Of a stretch of 64,000 bases of DNA, positions 56,346-64,000 are shown piece after piece. The stretch covers positions 18,957-82,956 of the forward strand of contig JAGVSR010000147.1 of NCBI GenBank assembly GCA_019137195.1, written 5' to 3'. Below the pieces are notes generated by a model, which saw nothing but the letters and a program-made list of their open reading frames with translations, was not told the DNA's origin and did no database searches. The translations under genes and the position numbers were made by a program. Origin of the DNA: Alphaproteobacteria bacterium. GTDB taxonomy: Bacteria; Pseudomonadota; Alphaproteobacteria; Rhizobiales; Hyphomicrobiaceae. Position 1 is the stretch's first letter, and each line of letters opens with the position of its first letter.

Positions 56346-59117
56346 ATGACCGACCGCAAGCCGCCGCAAGGCCCGCCGCCCATTCCCCCGCTCGGCAGCT
56401 ATCACCCGTCCGACGAGCATACCGGCGAGCCCGGATGGGACGAGAGCCATCTCGGCCGCCACGCCCGGCATGGACGCCAGCCGGCCGCTCCCGCGCCTCA
56501 CGACTTGGAGCGCGAGCTGCCGTTCGCACCTCACCCGCATGCGCCTCACTCGCATACCGCGCCACCGCAGCCACATCCCGGCCAGTCGCCGAACTACGCG
56601 CCCTGGCCACCAGCGCAGCCCTACGGCGAGCCGCCTTACGGCACCGTTCCGTACGGGCCCGGCGGACAGCAGCAGCCGTACGTTCCCGCCCAACATCAGC
56701 AGTACACGTCGGCTCAGCACCCAGAGCCGGCAGGGCACGCGCCTCACCCATATCCCACGGGTGCCCATCGTGCCGGCCCGCCGGGTCGTCAGCCGCCGCC
56801 CCCGATGCGTCCTGGCGGCCCGCCGCCGATGCATCCGCCACTCCGACATCCCGCCTCGCCGGCAGGCGGCGGTGGGCGCAGCGTCGTTCGCCTCCTGCTC
56901 CTCGTCATGCTCGCCCTGGTCGTCATCGCCGGGGCCGGCGGCGCCTACCTTCTCTATGCGCTGCCACCCGACTTTGTGCGCGACCAGATCACGAGCCAGG
57001 TCAAAGCCAAGACAGGACGCGACCTCGTCATCGCAGGCTCGACCTCGTTCACGCTCTACCCGTCGATCGGGATTTCCATGAGCGACGTTACGCTCTCGCC
57101 GCCACCGGGCATGACAGGCAAGCCGCTCGTCACCATGCAAGGCCTCGAGGCCGCGGTCGAGGTGCTGCCGCTCCTGAAGCGAGAGATCCGCGTCGAGCGG
57201 CTCGTGCTGACGAAGCCGGTGTTCGAGCTCTACACCGATGCCAAGGGCCGAAAGAGCTGGGAGTTCGCCCTGTCCGGCGCCTCGCGCCCGGTGCGCCTTG
57301 CCCAGGCTGCTGCACCCGCCTCCGACGCGCCTGGCGGATTGCCGACAGATGCTTCCCCTCCGGCCGTGGTTCCAGCCGGTGCCGCCGTGCCGCAGGCGAG
57401 CCTCGATCAGCTCGCGCTCGGCGATGTACGCATCGTCGACGGGACGCTCAACTACGCCAATGCGGCGAGCGGCGGCGCACAGCGGCTCGACCACGTCAAC
57501 GTCGCCATCGGGCTCGTGGCCCTCAACCAACCGCTGTCCGCCAAGGGCGACCTCGTCTGGAAGAGCGAGAAGATCGCCTTCGACGGCGAGATGACATCGC
57601 TCAAGGCGGTCATGGACGACAAGCCGGCCAAGGTGGCGGCGAACCTCGCCAGTGCGCCTGTCGACGCCCACTTCGACGGCTCGGTCATCCTGCGCGATGG
57701 CGTCGAGACGGACGGAGCCGTCAATGCCAAGTCGCCGTCGCTACGCAAGCTCATGGGGTGGCTCGGCACCGAGCTGCCGCCGGCCAAGGGCTTCGGCGCA
57801 CTCGAGGCCAAAGGCCAGCTGCGCACGACGCCGGCTGTCATCACGCTCTCGAATGCCAATCTGAGCCTCGACGGCGCCACAGCGACTGGACAGCTATCCA
57901 TCGACACGTCTGGCGCGCGCCCCTACGTCAAGACCACCCTCCAGCTCTCCGAGCTCGACCTCAACAAGTACATGCGACCGGCCGGCTCGCCAGCGCCTGC
58001 AAAGCGGGCCAGAGCTCCGGCCAAGGCCGCAGTGCCTGCCACCGCACCCGCTACCGCTGGCGAGAAACCCTCCACGATCGAGGATCTCCTGCGCGACAGC
58101 GATTCGAAAGCTGGCCCCAAGGTGCAGGGCTACGTCGAGCGCGCCGGCTGGAGCAGCGAGGCCATCGATTTCGACGGTCTCGGCCTCGCCGACGCCGACG
58201 CCAAGCTCACCGTCGGCAAACTGTTCTTCCAGGACCTCAAGGTCGGACGGTCACAGCTGACCGTGGCCCTCAAGAACAGCGTGATGAAGACCACGTTCGA
58301 CGACATTCAGCTTTACGGCGGCCATGGCCGCGGCTTCGTCTCGATCGACGCTTCGGCCGACAAAGCGGCGACCATCGGCACCAACATGACCGTCGAAGGT
58401 CTTGACGCCCGTCCCTTCCTCGAGGACGCCGCCGGCTTCGACAGGCTCTCCGGCAAGGCCAAGCTCAGCCTTGCCGTCGCTGGCCAGGGAGCCTCACAGC
58501 TGCAACTGGTCGAAACACTGAACGGCAAGGCCGACCTCGTGTTCACCGAAGGCGCGATCGCCGGTATCAATGTCGCCGGAATGGTGCGCGGGTTGAACCA
58601 GGGCAAGCTCGGCGGCCTTTCGACGTCGCCGTCCGAGAAGACTGATTTCAGCGAGTTGGGCTCCACCTGGACGATCACCAACGGCGTCGCGTCGAACCAG
58701 GATCTCCACCTCATGAGCCCTCTCCTGAGACTCACCGGCGCCGGCACCGTGTCCCTTCCACAGCGACACGTGGATTACCTGATGCGGCCGAAGCTCGTTT
58801 CGAGCCTTTCCGGCCAGGGCGGCAAGGACGAGGGCGGCATCGAGATCCCGGTCAAGGTGCAGGGCCCGTGGGATAAGCTCGCGTACACGCCCGACCTTTC
58901 CGGTATCCTGAAGGACCCGAACAAGGCGCTCGATCAGGTCAAGAAGATCGGCGAGCAGTTGAAGGGCAAGGACGCCGGAGCGATCGTGAAGGGCATCCTC
59001 GGAGGCAACAAGGGCGCTGCGGCCGAGGGCGGTGCCAATGCCGGTGGCGGCACCACTTCAGGGCAGCAGAAGCTCGATGCCAAGAGTATTCTCGACGGGC
59101 TGCTGAAGAAGCAGTGA
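56346..59117 (+). CDS. AsmA-family protein with a Pro/His-rich cytoplasmic N-terminus
   Basis: The 923-residue protein has a 178-residue N-terminal region very rich in proline, histidine, glycine and tyrosine (for example PFAPHPHAPHSH, APPQPHPGQSP). One membrane helix follows (about residues 179-204), then a long periplasmic AsmA domain (PPDFVRDQITSQVKAKTGRDLVIAGSTSFTLYPSIGISMSDVTLSPPPG onward, ending with LRLTGAGTVSLPQRHVDYLMRPKLVSSL). AsmA-like proteins bridge inner and outer membranes and are thought to move phospholipids. The disordered cytoplasmic extension is unusual for the family. Confidence 0.9.
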   Translation: MTDRKPPQGPPPIPPLGSYHPSDEHTGEPGWDESHLGRHARHGRQPAAPAPHDLERELPFAPHPHAPHSHTAPPQPHPGQSPNYAPWPPAQPYGEPPYGTVPYGPGGQQQPYVPAQHQQYTSAQHPEPAGHAPHPYPTGAHRAGPPGRQPPPPMRPGGPPPMHPPLRHPASPAGGGGRSVVRLLLLVMLALVVIAGAGGAYLLYALPPDFVRDQITSQVKAKTGRDLVIAGSTSFTLYPSIGISMSDVTLSPPPGMTGKPLVTMQGLEAAVEVLPLLKREIRVERLVLTKPVFELYTDAKGRKSWEFALSGASRPVRLAQAAAPASDAPGGLPTDASPPAVVPAGAAVPQASLDQLALGDVRIVDGTLNYANAASGGAQRLDHVNVAIGLVALNQPLSAKGDLVWKSEKIAFDGEMTSLKAVMDDKPAKVAANLASAPVDAHFDGSVILRDGVETDGAVNAKSPSLRKLMGWLGTELPPAKGFGALEAKGQLRTTPAVITLSNANLSLDGATATGQLSIDTSGARPYVKTTLQLSELDLNKYMRPAGSPAPAKRARAPAKAAVPATAPATAGEKPSTIEDLLRDSDSKAGPKVQGYVERAGWSSEAIDFDGLGLADADAKLTVGKLFFQDLKVGRSQLTVALKNSVMKTTFDDIQLYGGHGRGFVSIDASADKAATIGTNMTVEGLDARPFLEDAAGFDRLSGKAKLSLAVAGQGASQLQLVETLNGKADLVFTEGAIAGINVAGMVRGLNQGKLGGLSTSPSEKTDFSELGSTWTITNGVASNQDLHLMSPLLRLTGAGTVSLPQRHVDYLMRPKLVSSLSGQGGKDEGGIEIPVKVQGPWDKLAYTPDLSGILKDPNKALDQVKKIGEQLKGKDAGAIVKGILGGNKGAAAEGGANAGGGTTSGQQKLDAKSILDGLLKKQ

Positions 59118-59361
59118 GCGTTGAGCGAGCGTCGCGCTTTCGGGAGCCGCCGGACGCCCGCTCCATAACCTCTTGTTAAGCTCCGGCAAGGCGCGGGAGA
59201 AATTTTGGCCCGCGGCCCATTTTTCTCTTGCAAGAGGGGGGCGATGGCCTCATATGCGGTCCCTCTCGTCTGTCCACCTGCCCCAAAGGTCAAGGGTCTC
59301 CCAGAAACCAAAAGGTAAGGAGCGGGCGAGTCAGAGCTGTCTGCTGGTTGGGGAGGGTCAC

Positions 59362-59910
59362 ATGGCCTATGACGACGCCCTCTTCCAATTGGGGATGGAC
59401 TTGACTCGTTCAAGCACCGCCCAAAAGGAAGATTCTTTCGAGATTGCGCCCGCCTCTCGCGAGCGCCACGACAGTCGCAAGAGCAATAGTATCATTCTGG
59501 ATCTGATCGGCGCCAAGCGCCTGGCCTCGGTGAAGACCGTGGAGCAGGCGATGCGTAGCGCGTTCGAGTTCGCCAAGGCGGGCCCGAGCACGGTCAAGGT
59601 CCAGCGCACCACGTCCGGCCGCTCGATGATCGGCACCGCGACGCTGGCAAGCGGCCGTGTCGAGATCGAGGCTTGGCCGGCGACCGGCTACGTCGCCGTC
59701 GACATTTACGGCAGCGCGCTCCGTCCTGAGCTTGCCATGACGGCCCTCGTCGACGCCTTCGCCGCCCGTGAGGTGATCGTGCGCCGCGAGCGCCCGGCAA
59801 ACCTTGCCGCAAGGCTCAGCCGCCCGGCGGCCGGCGTGTCACCGGAGCCGGTGAGGCTCTCGACCCGCCGCGGCGCCTCGAAGCAGCCGAGAACGGCCCG
59901 CGCCGCCTGA
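59362..59910 (+). CDS. SpeD-like (S-adenosylmethionine decarboxylase-related) protein lacking the catalytic serine
   Basis: The 182-residue protein has a central SpeD-like fold: NSIILDLIGAKRL (residues 42-54, like the SpeD LDLYGC strand), a helix, and MIGTATLASGRVEIEAWPATGYVAVDIYGS (89-118), which matches the SpeD ESHxSxHTWPExGYAAVDVFTCG motif by position. In an ungapped alignment from the conserved W-P, the pyruvoyl-forming serine is glycine (98), the catalytic histidine is glutamate (103), and the cysteine is replaced. It is therefore unlikely to decarboxylate AdoMet. Extra N- and C-terminal tails are low complexity. The ATG at 59362 has GGGGAGGG upstream. The call rests on motif reading, not a search. 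Confidence 0.65.
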   Translation: MAYDDALFQLGMDLTRSSTAQKEDSFEIAPASRERHDSRKSNSIILDLIGAKRLASVKTVEQAMRSAFEFAKAGPSTVKVQRTTSGRSMIGTATLASGRVEIEAWPATGYVAVDIYGSALRPELAMTALVDAFAAREVIVRRERPANLAARLSRPAAGVSPEPVRLSTRRGASKQPRTARAA

Positions 59911-59935
59911 GCCGCAGCTCACATCGAGACCAGCC

Positions 59936-59969
59936 AAGGCCGTGCCGCAAGGCGCGGCCTTTTCTTTTG
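59936..59969 (+). terminator. Terminator downstream of the SpeD-like gene
   Basis: AAGGCCGTGCC (59936-59946), loop GCAA and GGCGCGGCCTT (59951-59961) form an 11-base stem (one T-G pair) followed by TTCTTTT. It lies 25 bases after the stop. Confidence 0.88.
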
Positions 59970-60090
59970 GTGCTCACGTGCCAGACTGCGTTGCCGATCG
60001 AGAAGCCCCTCAAACCCGCTGCCTAGGGAGAAGAGGATTTGGCCGATACCCATTGTCAAACCGGGCCCTGATGGCGAGCGCGGCCCGGAT

Positions 60091-60126
60091 CCCCTCTCCC
60101 CTGACGAGTGGGCTAGGCTGAAAGGG
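60091..60126. repeat. Degenerate copy of the CCCCTCTCCCC...GGGCTAGG intergenic repeat
   Basis: This segment shares the order CCCCTCTCCCC, then GGGCTAGG, then TGA with the left part of the repeat between atpA and atpG, with several mismatches. It lies just upstream of the P1 peptidase gene. Confidence 0.5.
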
Positions 60127-60143
60127 CTCGCGGAGACGACGAC

Positions 60144-61250
60144 ATGGCTGAATCAGAAAACACCACAAGCCCCACCCGCTTCGGCCCCGCTGGCCGCCCA
60201 CGCGCACGCGGCCTCGGGCTGCCCGTTCCTGGCACCACCGGCACGCACAACGCCATCACCGACGTTCCGGGTCTCCGCGTCGGCTTCACGACCTTGAAGG
60301 ACCCCGTGCGCGGCATCCATACCGGCGTCACCGCCATCCTGCCGCGCGCGCCCGCGCGCCTGATGAATCCCGTCTGGGCCGGCATGCACTCGCTGAACGG
60401 CAACGGCGAGATGACGGGTGCCCACTGGATCCGCGACGCGGGCTGGCTGGTAGGCCCCATCACCATCACCAACACCTTCTCGGTTGGCATCGCACACCAC
60501 GCGACGCTGAAGTGGCTCGCGCGCCGCTTCCCCGACCTCGGCGAGAGCCTGTGGGCGCTCCCCGTCGCGGCCGAGACCTACGACGGCTACCTCTCCGATA
60601 TCGCAGGCTTCCATGTCACCGAGGAGCACGTCTGGACGGCGATCGACGGCGCAAAGGATGGTCCGGTCGCCGAAGGCTCAATTGGCGGCGGCACCGGCAT
60701 GATCGCCTACGAGTTCAAAGGCGGCACTGGAACCGCCTCGCGCGTCGTCGAGACACGCGCCGGACGCTATACGGTCGGCGTGCTCGTGCAGGCGAACCAT
60801 GGCCTCAAGCCCTGGCTCACGGTTTGCGGCAAGCCCGTCGGCGACCTCCTCCCCGGCCGCCGCGTCTACGACTACGAGCACGGCTCCATCATTGTCGTCG
60901 TCGCCACCGATGCGCCGATGTTGCCGAACCAGCTCGAGCGCCTCGCACGGCGTGCCGGCCTCGGCGTCGCCCGCGGCGGCAGCCCGTCCGGCAACAACTC
61001 CGGCGACATCTTCATGGCCTTCTCGACCGCCAACGACCCCGGCCAGCTCCCCGAGCCCCCGCTCTTCAACATGACCGCGGTCGCCAACGACGACCTCGAC
61101 GCCCTCTTCATGGCCGTCGTCGAAGCGGTCGACGAAAGCGTCCTCAACGCCATGCTCGCCTCGGACACGACGACGGGCAAGAAGGGGCGCGTGGTGGATG
61201 CGCTGGATCATGGGGCGTTGAAAAACCTGTTCGCGCCGGCTCGCATCTGA
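60144..61250 (+). CDS. P1-family peptidase (DmpA/BapA-like aminopeptidase)
   Basis: The 368-residue protein belongs to the DmpA/beta-peptidyl aminopeptidase family (clan of N-terminal nucleophile-like hydrolases): NAITDVPGLRVGFTTL, GVTAILPRAPARLMNPVWAG, and the autocleavage/nucleophile site GNNSGDIFMAFSTAN near residue 285. The serine of NNSGD becomes the new N-terminus after self-processing in characterised members. No signal peptide is seen. Substrates could be D-amino-acid amides, beta-peptides or small peptides. Confidence 0.92.
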   Translation: MAESENTTSPTRFGPAGRPRARGLGLPVPGTTGTHNAITDVPGLRVGFTTLKDPVRGIHTGVTAILPRAPARLMNPVWAGMHSLNGNGEMTGAHWIRDAGWLVGPITITNTFSVGIAHHATLKWLARRFPDLGESLWALPVAAETYDGYLSDIAGFHVTEEHVWTAIDGAKDGPVAEGSIGGGTGMIAYEFKGGTGTASRVVETRAGRYTVGVLVQANHGLKPWLTVCGKPVGDLLPGRRVYDYEHGSIIVVVATDAPMLPNQLERLARRAGLGVARGGSPSGNNSGDIFMAFSTANDPGQLPEPPLFNMTAVANDDLDALFMAVVEAVDESVLNAMLASDTTTGKKGRVVDALDHGALKNLFAPARI

Positions 61251-61280
61251 AGCGCGCGCAGTGCTGGGAGGAGACGAACG

Positions 61281-61946
61281 ATGGATAGCATGATCGAATT
61301 CATCCAGACTCATCGGCCATACGTCGACGTCGCCCAGGCCTTGAGCGCCGTGGTCAACCTGATCGGCTGGTCGCTGGGGGCCATTCTCTTGGTCCGGGCC
61401 TGGCACAACAAGGCGATCCACAGCGTGTCCGTGGGACCGATCAACATCAAAATGCAGCAGGCAGCGATCGAGGCCACGGCTGCCGCCACCCGGGACTGGC
61501 AGGCAAAATCCGGTCAGCCGGAGGTCGATGTCACGCGCATCAGGAGCACGGTGGGACGTGCCTTCTCTCCCGAGGTAGCGGACAGACTGATCGGCAAGGC
61601 GATCCTCTGGGTCGACGACAACCCCGCCAACAACGAGCTCGGCGTCAGGGCGCTCCGCAAGCTCCAGCTCGACGTGGAGCAGGCGACCAGCACCGAGCAG
61701 GGATTGGCGGCCATGGACCGCCGCCACTTCGATCTCGTCGTCTCGGACATGGGGCGCGGCGACAATATGCGTGCCGGCTACGAGCTGCTGTCTGCCATTC
61801 GCGCCCGCGGAATGACCGTGCCGTTCCTGATTTTCGCCGGCTCGGACGGTCCCGAGTTCCGCCGCGAGGCAGCCGAGCGCGGCGCCCAGCTCTCGACCAA
61901 CAGCATCATCGAGCTGATCGACACCATCATTTCTCACCTGGGCTGA
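61281..61946 (+). CDS. Membrane-anchored receiver-domain protein
   Basis: The 221-residue protein has one membrane segment (about residues 20-41, LSAVVNLIGWSLGAILLVRAW), a linker helix (KMQQAAIEATAAATRDW), and a receiver domain (about 107-221): KAILWVDDNPANNELGVRALRKL with the acidic pocket, FDLVVSDMGRG with the likely phosphorylated aspartate, and VPFLIFAGSDG with a G/S near the conserved Ser/Thr position. The usual K is not obvious (FAGSDGPEF). No output domain follows. The membrane anchor on a receiver is unusual. It is the last chromosomal gene before the integrated element. Confidence 0.78.
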   Translation: MDSMIEFIQTHRPYVDVAQALSAVVNLIGWSLGAILLVRAWHNKAIHSVSVGPINIKMQQAAIEATAAATRDWQAKSGQPEVDVTRIRSTVGRAFSPEVADRLIGKAILWVDDNPANNELGVRALRKLQLDVEQATSTEQGLAAMDRRHFDLVVSDMGRGDNMRAGYELLSAIRARGMTVPFLIFAGSDGPEFRREAAERGAQLSTNSIIELIDTIISHLG

Positions 61947-61957
61947 GAGCCCGGCAT

Positions 61958-62011
61958 TGGTGCGGACGGTGGGACTCGAACCCACACGCTCAGAGAGCTC
62001 AGGATTTTAAG
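61958..62011 (-). other. 3' half of tRNA-Leu(TAA), probable att site of an integrative element
   Basis: Read on the minus strand, this 54-base piece begins in an anticodon loop CTTAAAA (anticodon TAA). It continues with the stem strand TCCTG, a class II variable arm, the T-arm GTGGGTTCGAGTCCCAC, and ends CGTCCGCACCA. The matching 5' half is missing: the bases beyond 62011 do not pair with TCCTG and contain no D-arm. A tRNA 3' end directly beside an integrase is the standard signature of a duplicated attachment site, so the break near 62011 marks the element boundary. Confidence 0.82.
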
Positions 62012-62118
62012 AGGGCCCGAAGCTTCCGACAGCGACCCTCGCATCTACGCAACACATTGATTTCATTGAATTCTGCTTGACGCGGCTACGCGCTTGCCCC
62101 CATCAATTCTCGTCAAAG

Positions 62119-62138
62119 TGGTCGCTATTTGGTCGCTA
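62119..62138. repeat. Direct repeat upstream of the integrase
   Basis: TGGTCGCTA occurs twice, 11 bases apart start to start (62119-62127 and 62130-62138), about 60 bases before the integrase start. One helical turn of spacing is typical of tandem arm-type or repressor binding sites. Confidence 0.45.
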
Positions 62139-62197
62139 GAATCTCTAGCCCGCGTGGCGCACCGCTCGCGTCTTCAGCGTGACCTGCGAGTGCTCTC

Positions 62198-63493
62198 ATG
62201 ACTGCTGCCGACAACGTCCATCGCATCACCAAGAGAACGGTCGACACCCTTCAACCCGGTGAGATCGTCTGGGACTCCGACGTCACCGGGTTCGCCATCC
62301 GCTGCCAGGGCAAGCGAAAGACCTACGTCTTGAAGGCCCGCGTCAATGGCCGCATCCGATGGTTCACCATCGGCAGGCACGGCACGCCATGGACCCCCGA
62401 GACAGCCCGGCATGAAGCACAGCGCTTGTGGGGAGATATCCGCTCGGGCGTCAACCTCGTCGCCATCAGAGAGGCCCGGCGCGATCAGCCGACGATAGCA
62501 GAGCTATGCGACCGCTATCTCAAAGAGCACGCCAAGGAGCACAAAAAGCCACTCGGCTACCTTGGCGACGAGCGCAACATCCGCAACCACGTCAAACCGC
62601 TTTTGGGTTCCCGGACCGTCAAGGAAGTCAACCGGAACGACGTCGACGACTTCAAGCGCAAGATCCGCGAGGGGCGCACGTCACGACGCGTGATCCGGAA
62701 GAGCGAAGGCGGCAAAGGCGGCGGACTCCCCGTCAAAGGCGGCCCCGGTGCCGCCAACCGCTGCCTTGCCCTCCTCTCCAAGATGTTCAATCTGGCCGAG
62801 CAATGGGGATGGCGGCCGGAGCAGACGAACCCTTGCCGCATGGTCACCCGCTACCCAGAGAACAAGAACCACCGCTTCCTTGCCCCGCACGAAATCGAGC
62901 GCCTCGTCGACGTCATCAACCGCATCGACGCCGACGGAACCGAGACCCCCTACGCGACGGCGGCAATCCGCCTGTTGCTCCTCACCGGAGCTCGCCGCGG
63001 CGAAATCATCGACCTTGAATGGAAGCACGTTGATCTGCAGCGGGGGCTACTTCTACTCCCCGACAGCAAGGTCGGCGCCAAGACAATTTATCTGAACGGT
63101 GCTGCGATCCGCGTCCTGCAAACCCTCAAACGAGAACCGGGGTGCCCATATGTGATCGTAGGCCCGGTCCCCGGAAAGCGTTACGCAGGCCTTCAGGTGG
63201 CCTGGGAACGGATTCGGAAGGCTGCCGGACTCGATGACGTGCGCATGCACGACCTACGCCACACATTTGCCAGCACGGCGGCGGCTCACGGCGCCTCGCT
63301 TCCGATGATTGGCAAGCTCCTGGGGCACTCCACACCAATTACGACGCAGCGCTACGCCCACCTCGTCCATGATCCCGTGCGCGAGCTGAACGAAGCCGTC
63401 GGCAATGCACTTGCGGGTCCGTCCAAGAAAAAGGCCAGTCCAGACCCTTCCATCGGAAACCCTGACCACCGTCAGCGATTCGCATCGCAATAG
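62198..63493 (+). CDS. Tyrosine-type site-specific integrase
   Basis: The 431-residue protein has an N-terminal arm-binding-like domain (residues about 10-90, VWDSDVTGFAIRCQGKRKTYVLKARVNGRIRWFTIGRHG), a SAM-like core-binding domain (about 100-220) and a C-terminal catalytic domain. The domain carries the pentad R (LLTGARRGEI), K (DSKVGAK), H-x-x-R (RMHDLRHTFASTAAAHG), H (LLGHS) and the nucleophile Y (TTQRYAHLV). It catalyses integration and excision of the island. It lies about 190 bases inside the att site; a 40-residue polar tail follows the catalytic domain. Confidence 0.95.
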   Translation: MTAADNVHRITKRTVDTLQPGEIVWDSDVTGFAIRCQGKRKTYVLKARVNGRIRWFTIGRHGTPWTPETARHEAQRLWGDIRSGVNLVAIREARRDQPTIAELCDRYLKEHAKEHKKPLGYLGDERNIRNHVKPLLGSRTVKEVNRNDVDDFKRKIREGRTSRRVIRKSEGGKGGGLPVKGGPGAANRCLALLSKMFNLAEQWGWRPEQTNPCRMVTRYPENKNHRFLAPHEIERLVDVINRIDADGTETPYATAAIRLLLLTGARRGEIIDLEWKHVDLQRGLLLLPDSKVGAKTIYLNGAAIRVLQTLKREPGCPYVIVGPVPGKRYAGLQVAWERIRKAAGLDDVRMHDLRHTFASTAAAHGASLPMIGKLLGHSTPITTQRYAHLVHDPVRELNEAVGNALAGPSKKKASPDPSIGNPDHRQRFASQ

Positions 63494-63577
63494 TGAAGCT
63501 GTCCATCAAGCCCCTTCCCCTATAATCGTCAGAGTGGATATTATCCCGACGGGTATGGGAACACGTAGGTAGCGAAA

Positions 63578-64000
63578 ATGTCAGGGCCGGACACTACTGT
63601 AGCGATCAGTTTCCTGGACCTGACGCCAGCGGAGGCGTCCATCGCCGCACAGGAACTTGCATCCCGGCTTGCAGAGGACGGAATGCCGGCGGCGGCAATC
63701 TCCCGTGCCAGGGCCAGTGCCGATGCACAAGATCTTGGCAGCATCGTCCTTCTGGCGGGAGGCGCCTACCTCATCGACATCGCCAAGGATGCAGGCAAAG
63801 AGTTCGTCAAGGGTGCTGCGGGCGAAGCTGGTAAACGGGCACTGGCGGCAATCTTGCGGAAATGGGGGCGCATCGAGGCGCGGAAGTCCGATGGCTCGAC
63901 CATCGTGCTTGGTGAGGATGAGAGGCGAAAAGCTGCCGCCCGATCGATTGCTGAGGCACAACGACTTGCCGAGCTGGATACGCTGGGTCTCGTCATCTTA
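63578..64000 (+). CDS. Partial cargo gene of the island, function unknown (possible EACC1-like domain)
   Basis: An open frame from the ATG at 63578 runs without a stop for 141 codons to the window edge, so the gene is truncated by the window. It reads MSGPDTTVAISFLDLTPAEA, then a helix (AAQELASRLAEDG), a hydrophobic glycine-containing segment (DLGSIVLLAGGAYLIDIAKDAG) and a helix-strand end (LAAILRKWGRIEA, DGSTIVL), followed by a charged helical stretch. This strand-helix-hydrophobic-helix-strand order is reminiscent of the effector-associated constant component EACC1 of bacterial conflict systems, but the resemblance is weak and made from memory. It is the first cargo gene after the integrase. 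Confidence 0.6.
   Translation, partial: MSGPDTTVAISFLDLTPAEASIAAQELASRLAEDGMPAAAISRARASADAQDLGSIVLLAGGAYLIDIAKDAGKEFVKGAAGEAGKRALAAILRKWGRIEARKSDGSTIVLGEDERRKAAARSIAEAQRLAELDTLGLVIL

Larger units (their letters stand above)
61958..64000. mobile_element. Left end of a tRNA-Leu(TAA)-integrated genomic island
   Basis: The element begins at the truncated tRNA-Leu(TAA) 3' end, carries a tyrosine integrase and an unknown partial gene, and continues past the window. Because the fragment's 3' end faces the chromosome, the intact tRNA-Leu(TAA) gene should be at the other, unseen end. The boundary is inferred from the loss of tRNA similarity. Confidence 0.75.

Overview
The window is a high-GC stretch of chromosome from an alphaproteobacterium, most likely of the order Hyphomicrobiales (Rhizobiales). 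This rests on gene content and order: cmk-rpsA-sppA-ihfB-lapA, etfB-etfA-3-hydroxybutyryl-CoA dehydrogenase, atpHAGDC, Hsp20 beside DUF1150, rpoN near ptsN behind the Lpt genes, an NDUFA9-type protein, several PilZ proteins, a CsgH-type curli chaperone, and two perfect TTAA-N7-TTAAC (CtrA-type) sites. The genus cannot be fixed from the sequence alone. Most of the window is core chromosome; only the last 2 kb looks clearly acquired.

Layout. 0-5 kb: SDR oxidoreductase, queG, an FzlA-like GST, uppP and ptsN. 5-10.5 kb: rpoN, lptB, a fused lptC-lptA gene and a short RNase D. 10.5-13 kb: tRNA-Leu(CAG), an NDUFA9-like protein, and the hsp20/DUF1150 pair. 13-17.4 kb: lapA, ihfB, sppA, rpsA, cmk (transcribed leftwards). 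17.6-18.2 kb: two small PilZ paralogues. 18.3-22.8 kb: hbd, etfA, etfB, a rhomboid protease and a cobalamin adenosyltransferase. 23-26.6 kb: an EnvC-like murein hydrolase activator overlapping ctpA, then rppH. 26.7-33 kb: pyrE and the F1 ATP synthase operon, which carries an extra small CxxC protein gene between atpD and atpC and a hairpin-rich repeat between atpG and atpA. 33.4-36.3 kb: PilZ protein, rpmB, a small secreted protein and an orphan CHASE2 protein.

36.5-41.3 kb holds the least explained large locus: a 1143-residue protein with two P-loop modules (an N-terminal AAA/STAND-like NTPase and a C-terminal HerA/FtsK-like translocase) downstream of a 381-residue protein that looks like winged helices joined by a linker. 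41.7-49.8 kb: CAP lipoprotein, PH-like membrane protein, two zincins, a GNAT, an amino-acid ABC ATPase plus binding protein without permeases, DUF1761 and acs. 50-56 kb: two overlapping L,D-transpeptidase genes, a TPR protein with an internal peptidoglycan-binding domain, and a curli-like cluster (two curlin-repeat proteins around CsgH). 56.3-62 kb: AsmA with a proline/histidine-rich cytoplasmic N-terminus, a divergent SpeD-like protein, a P1 peptidase and a membrane-anchored receiver domain.

62-64 kb is the left end of an integrative element. Only the 3' half of a tRNA-Leu(TAA) gene is present (an att duplicate), followed by a tyrosine integrase and the start of a cargo gene that runs off the window. 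Envelope biology (LPS transport, undecaprenyl recycling, murein hydrolase control, L,D-crosslinking, curli, AsmA) is the dominant theme; energy metabolism (ATP synthase, ETF, Acs) is the second.
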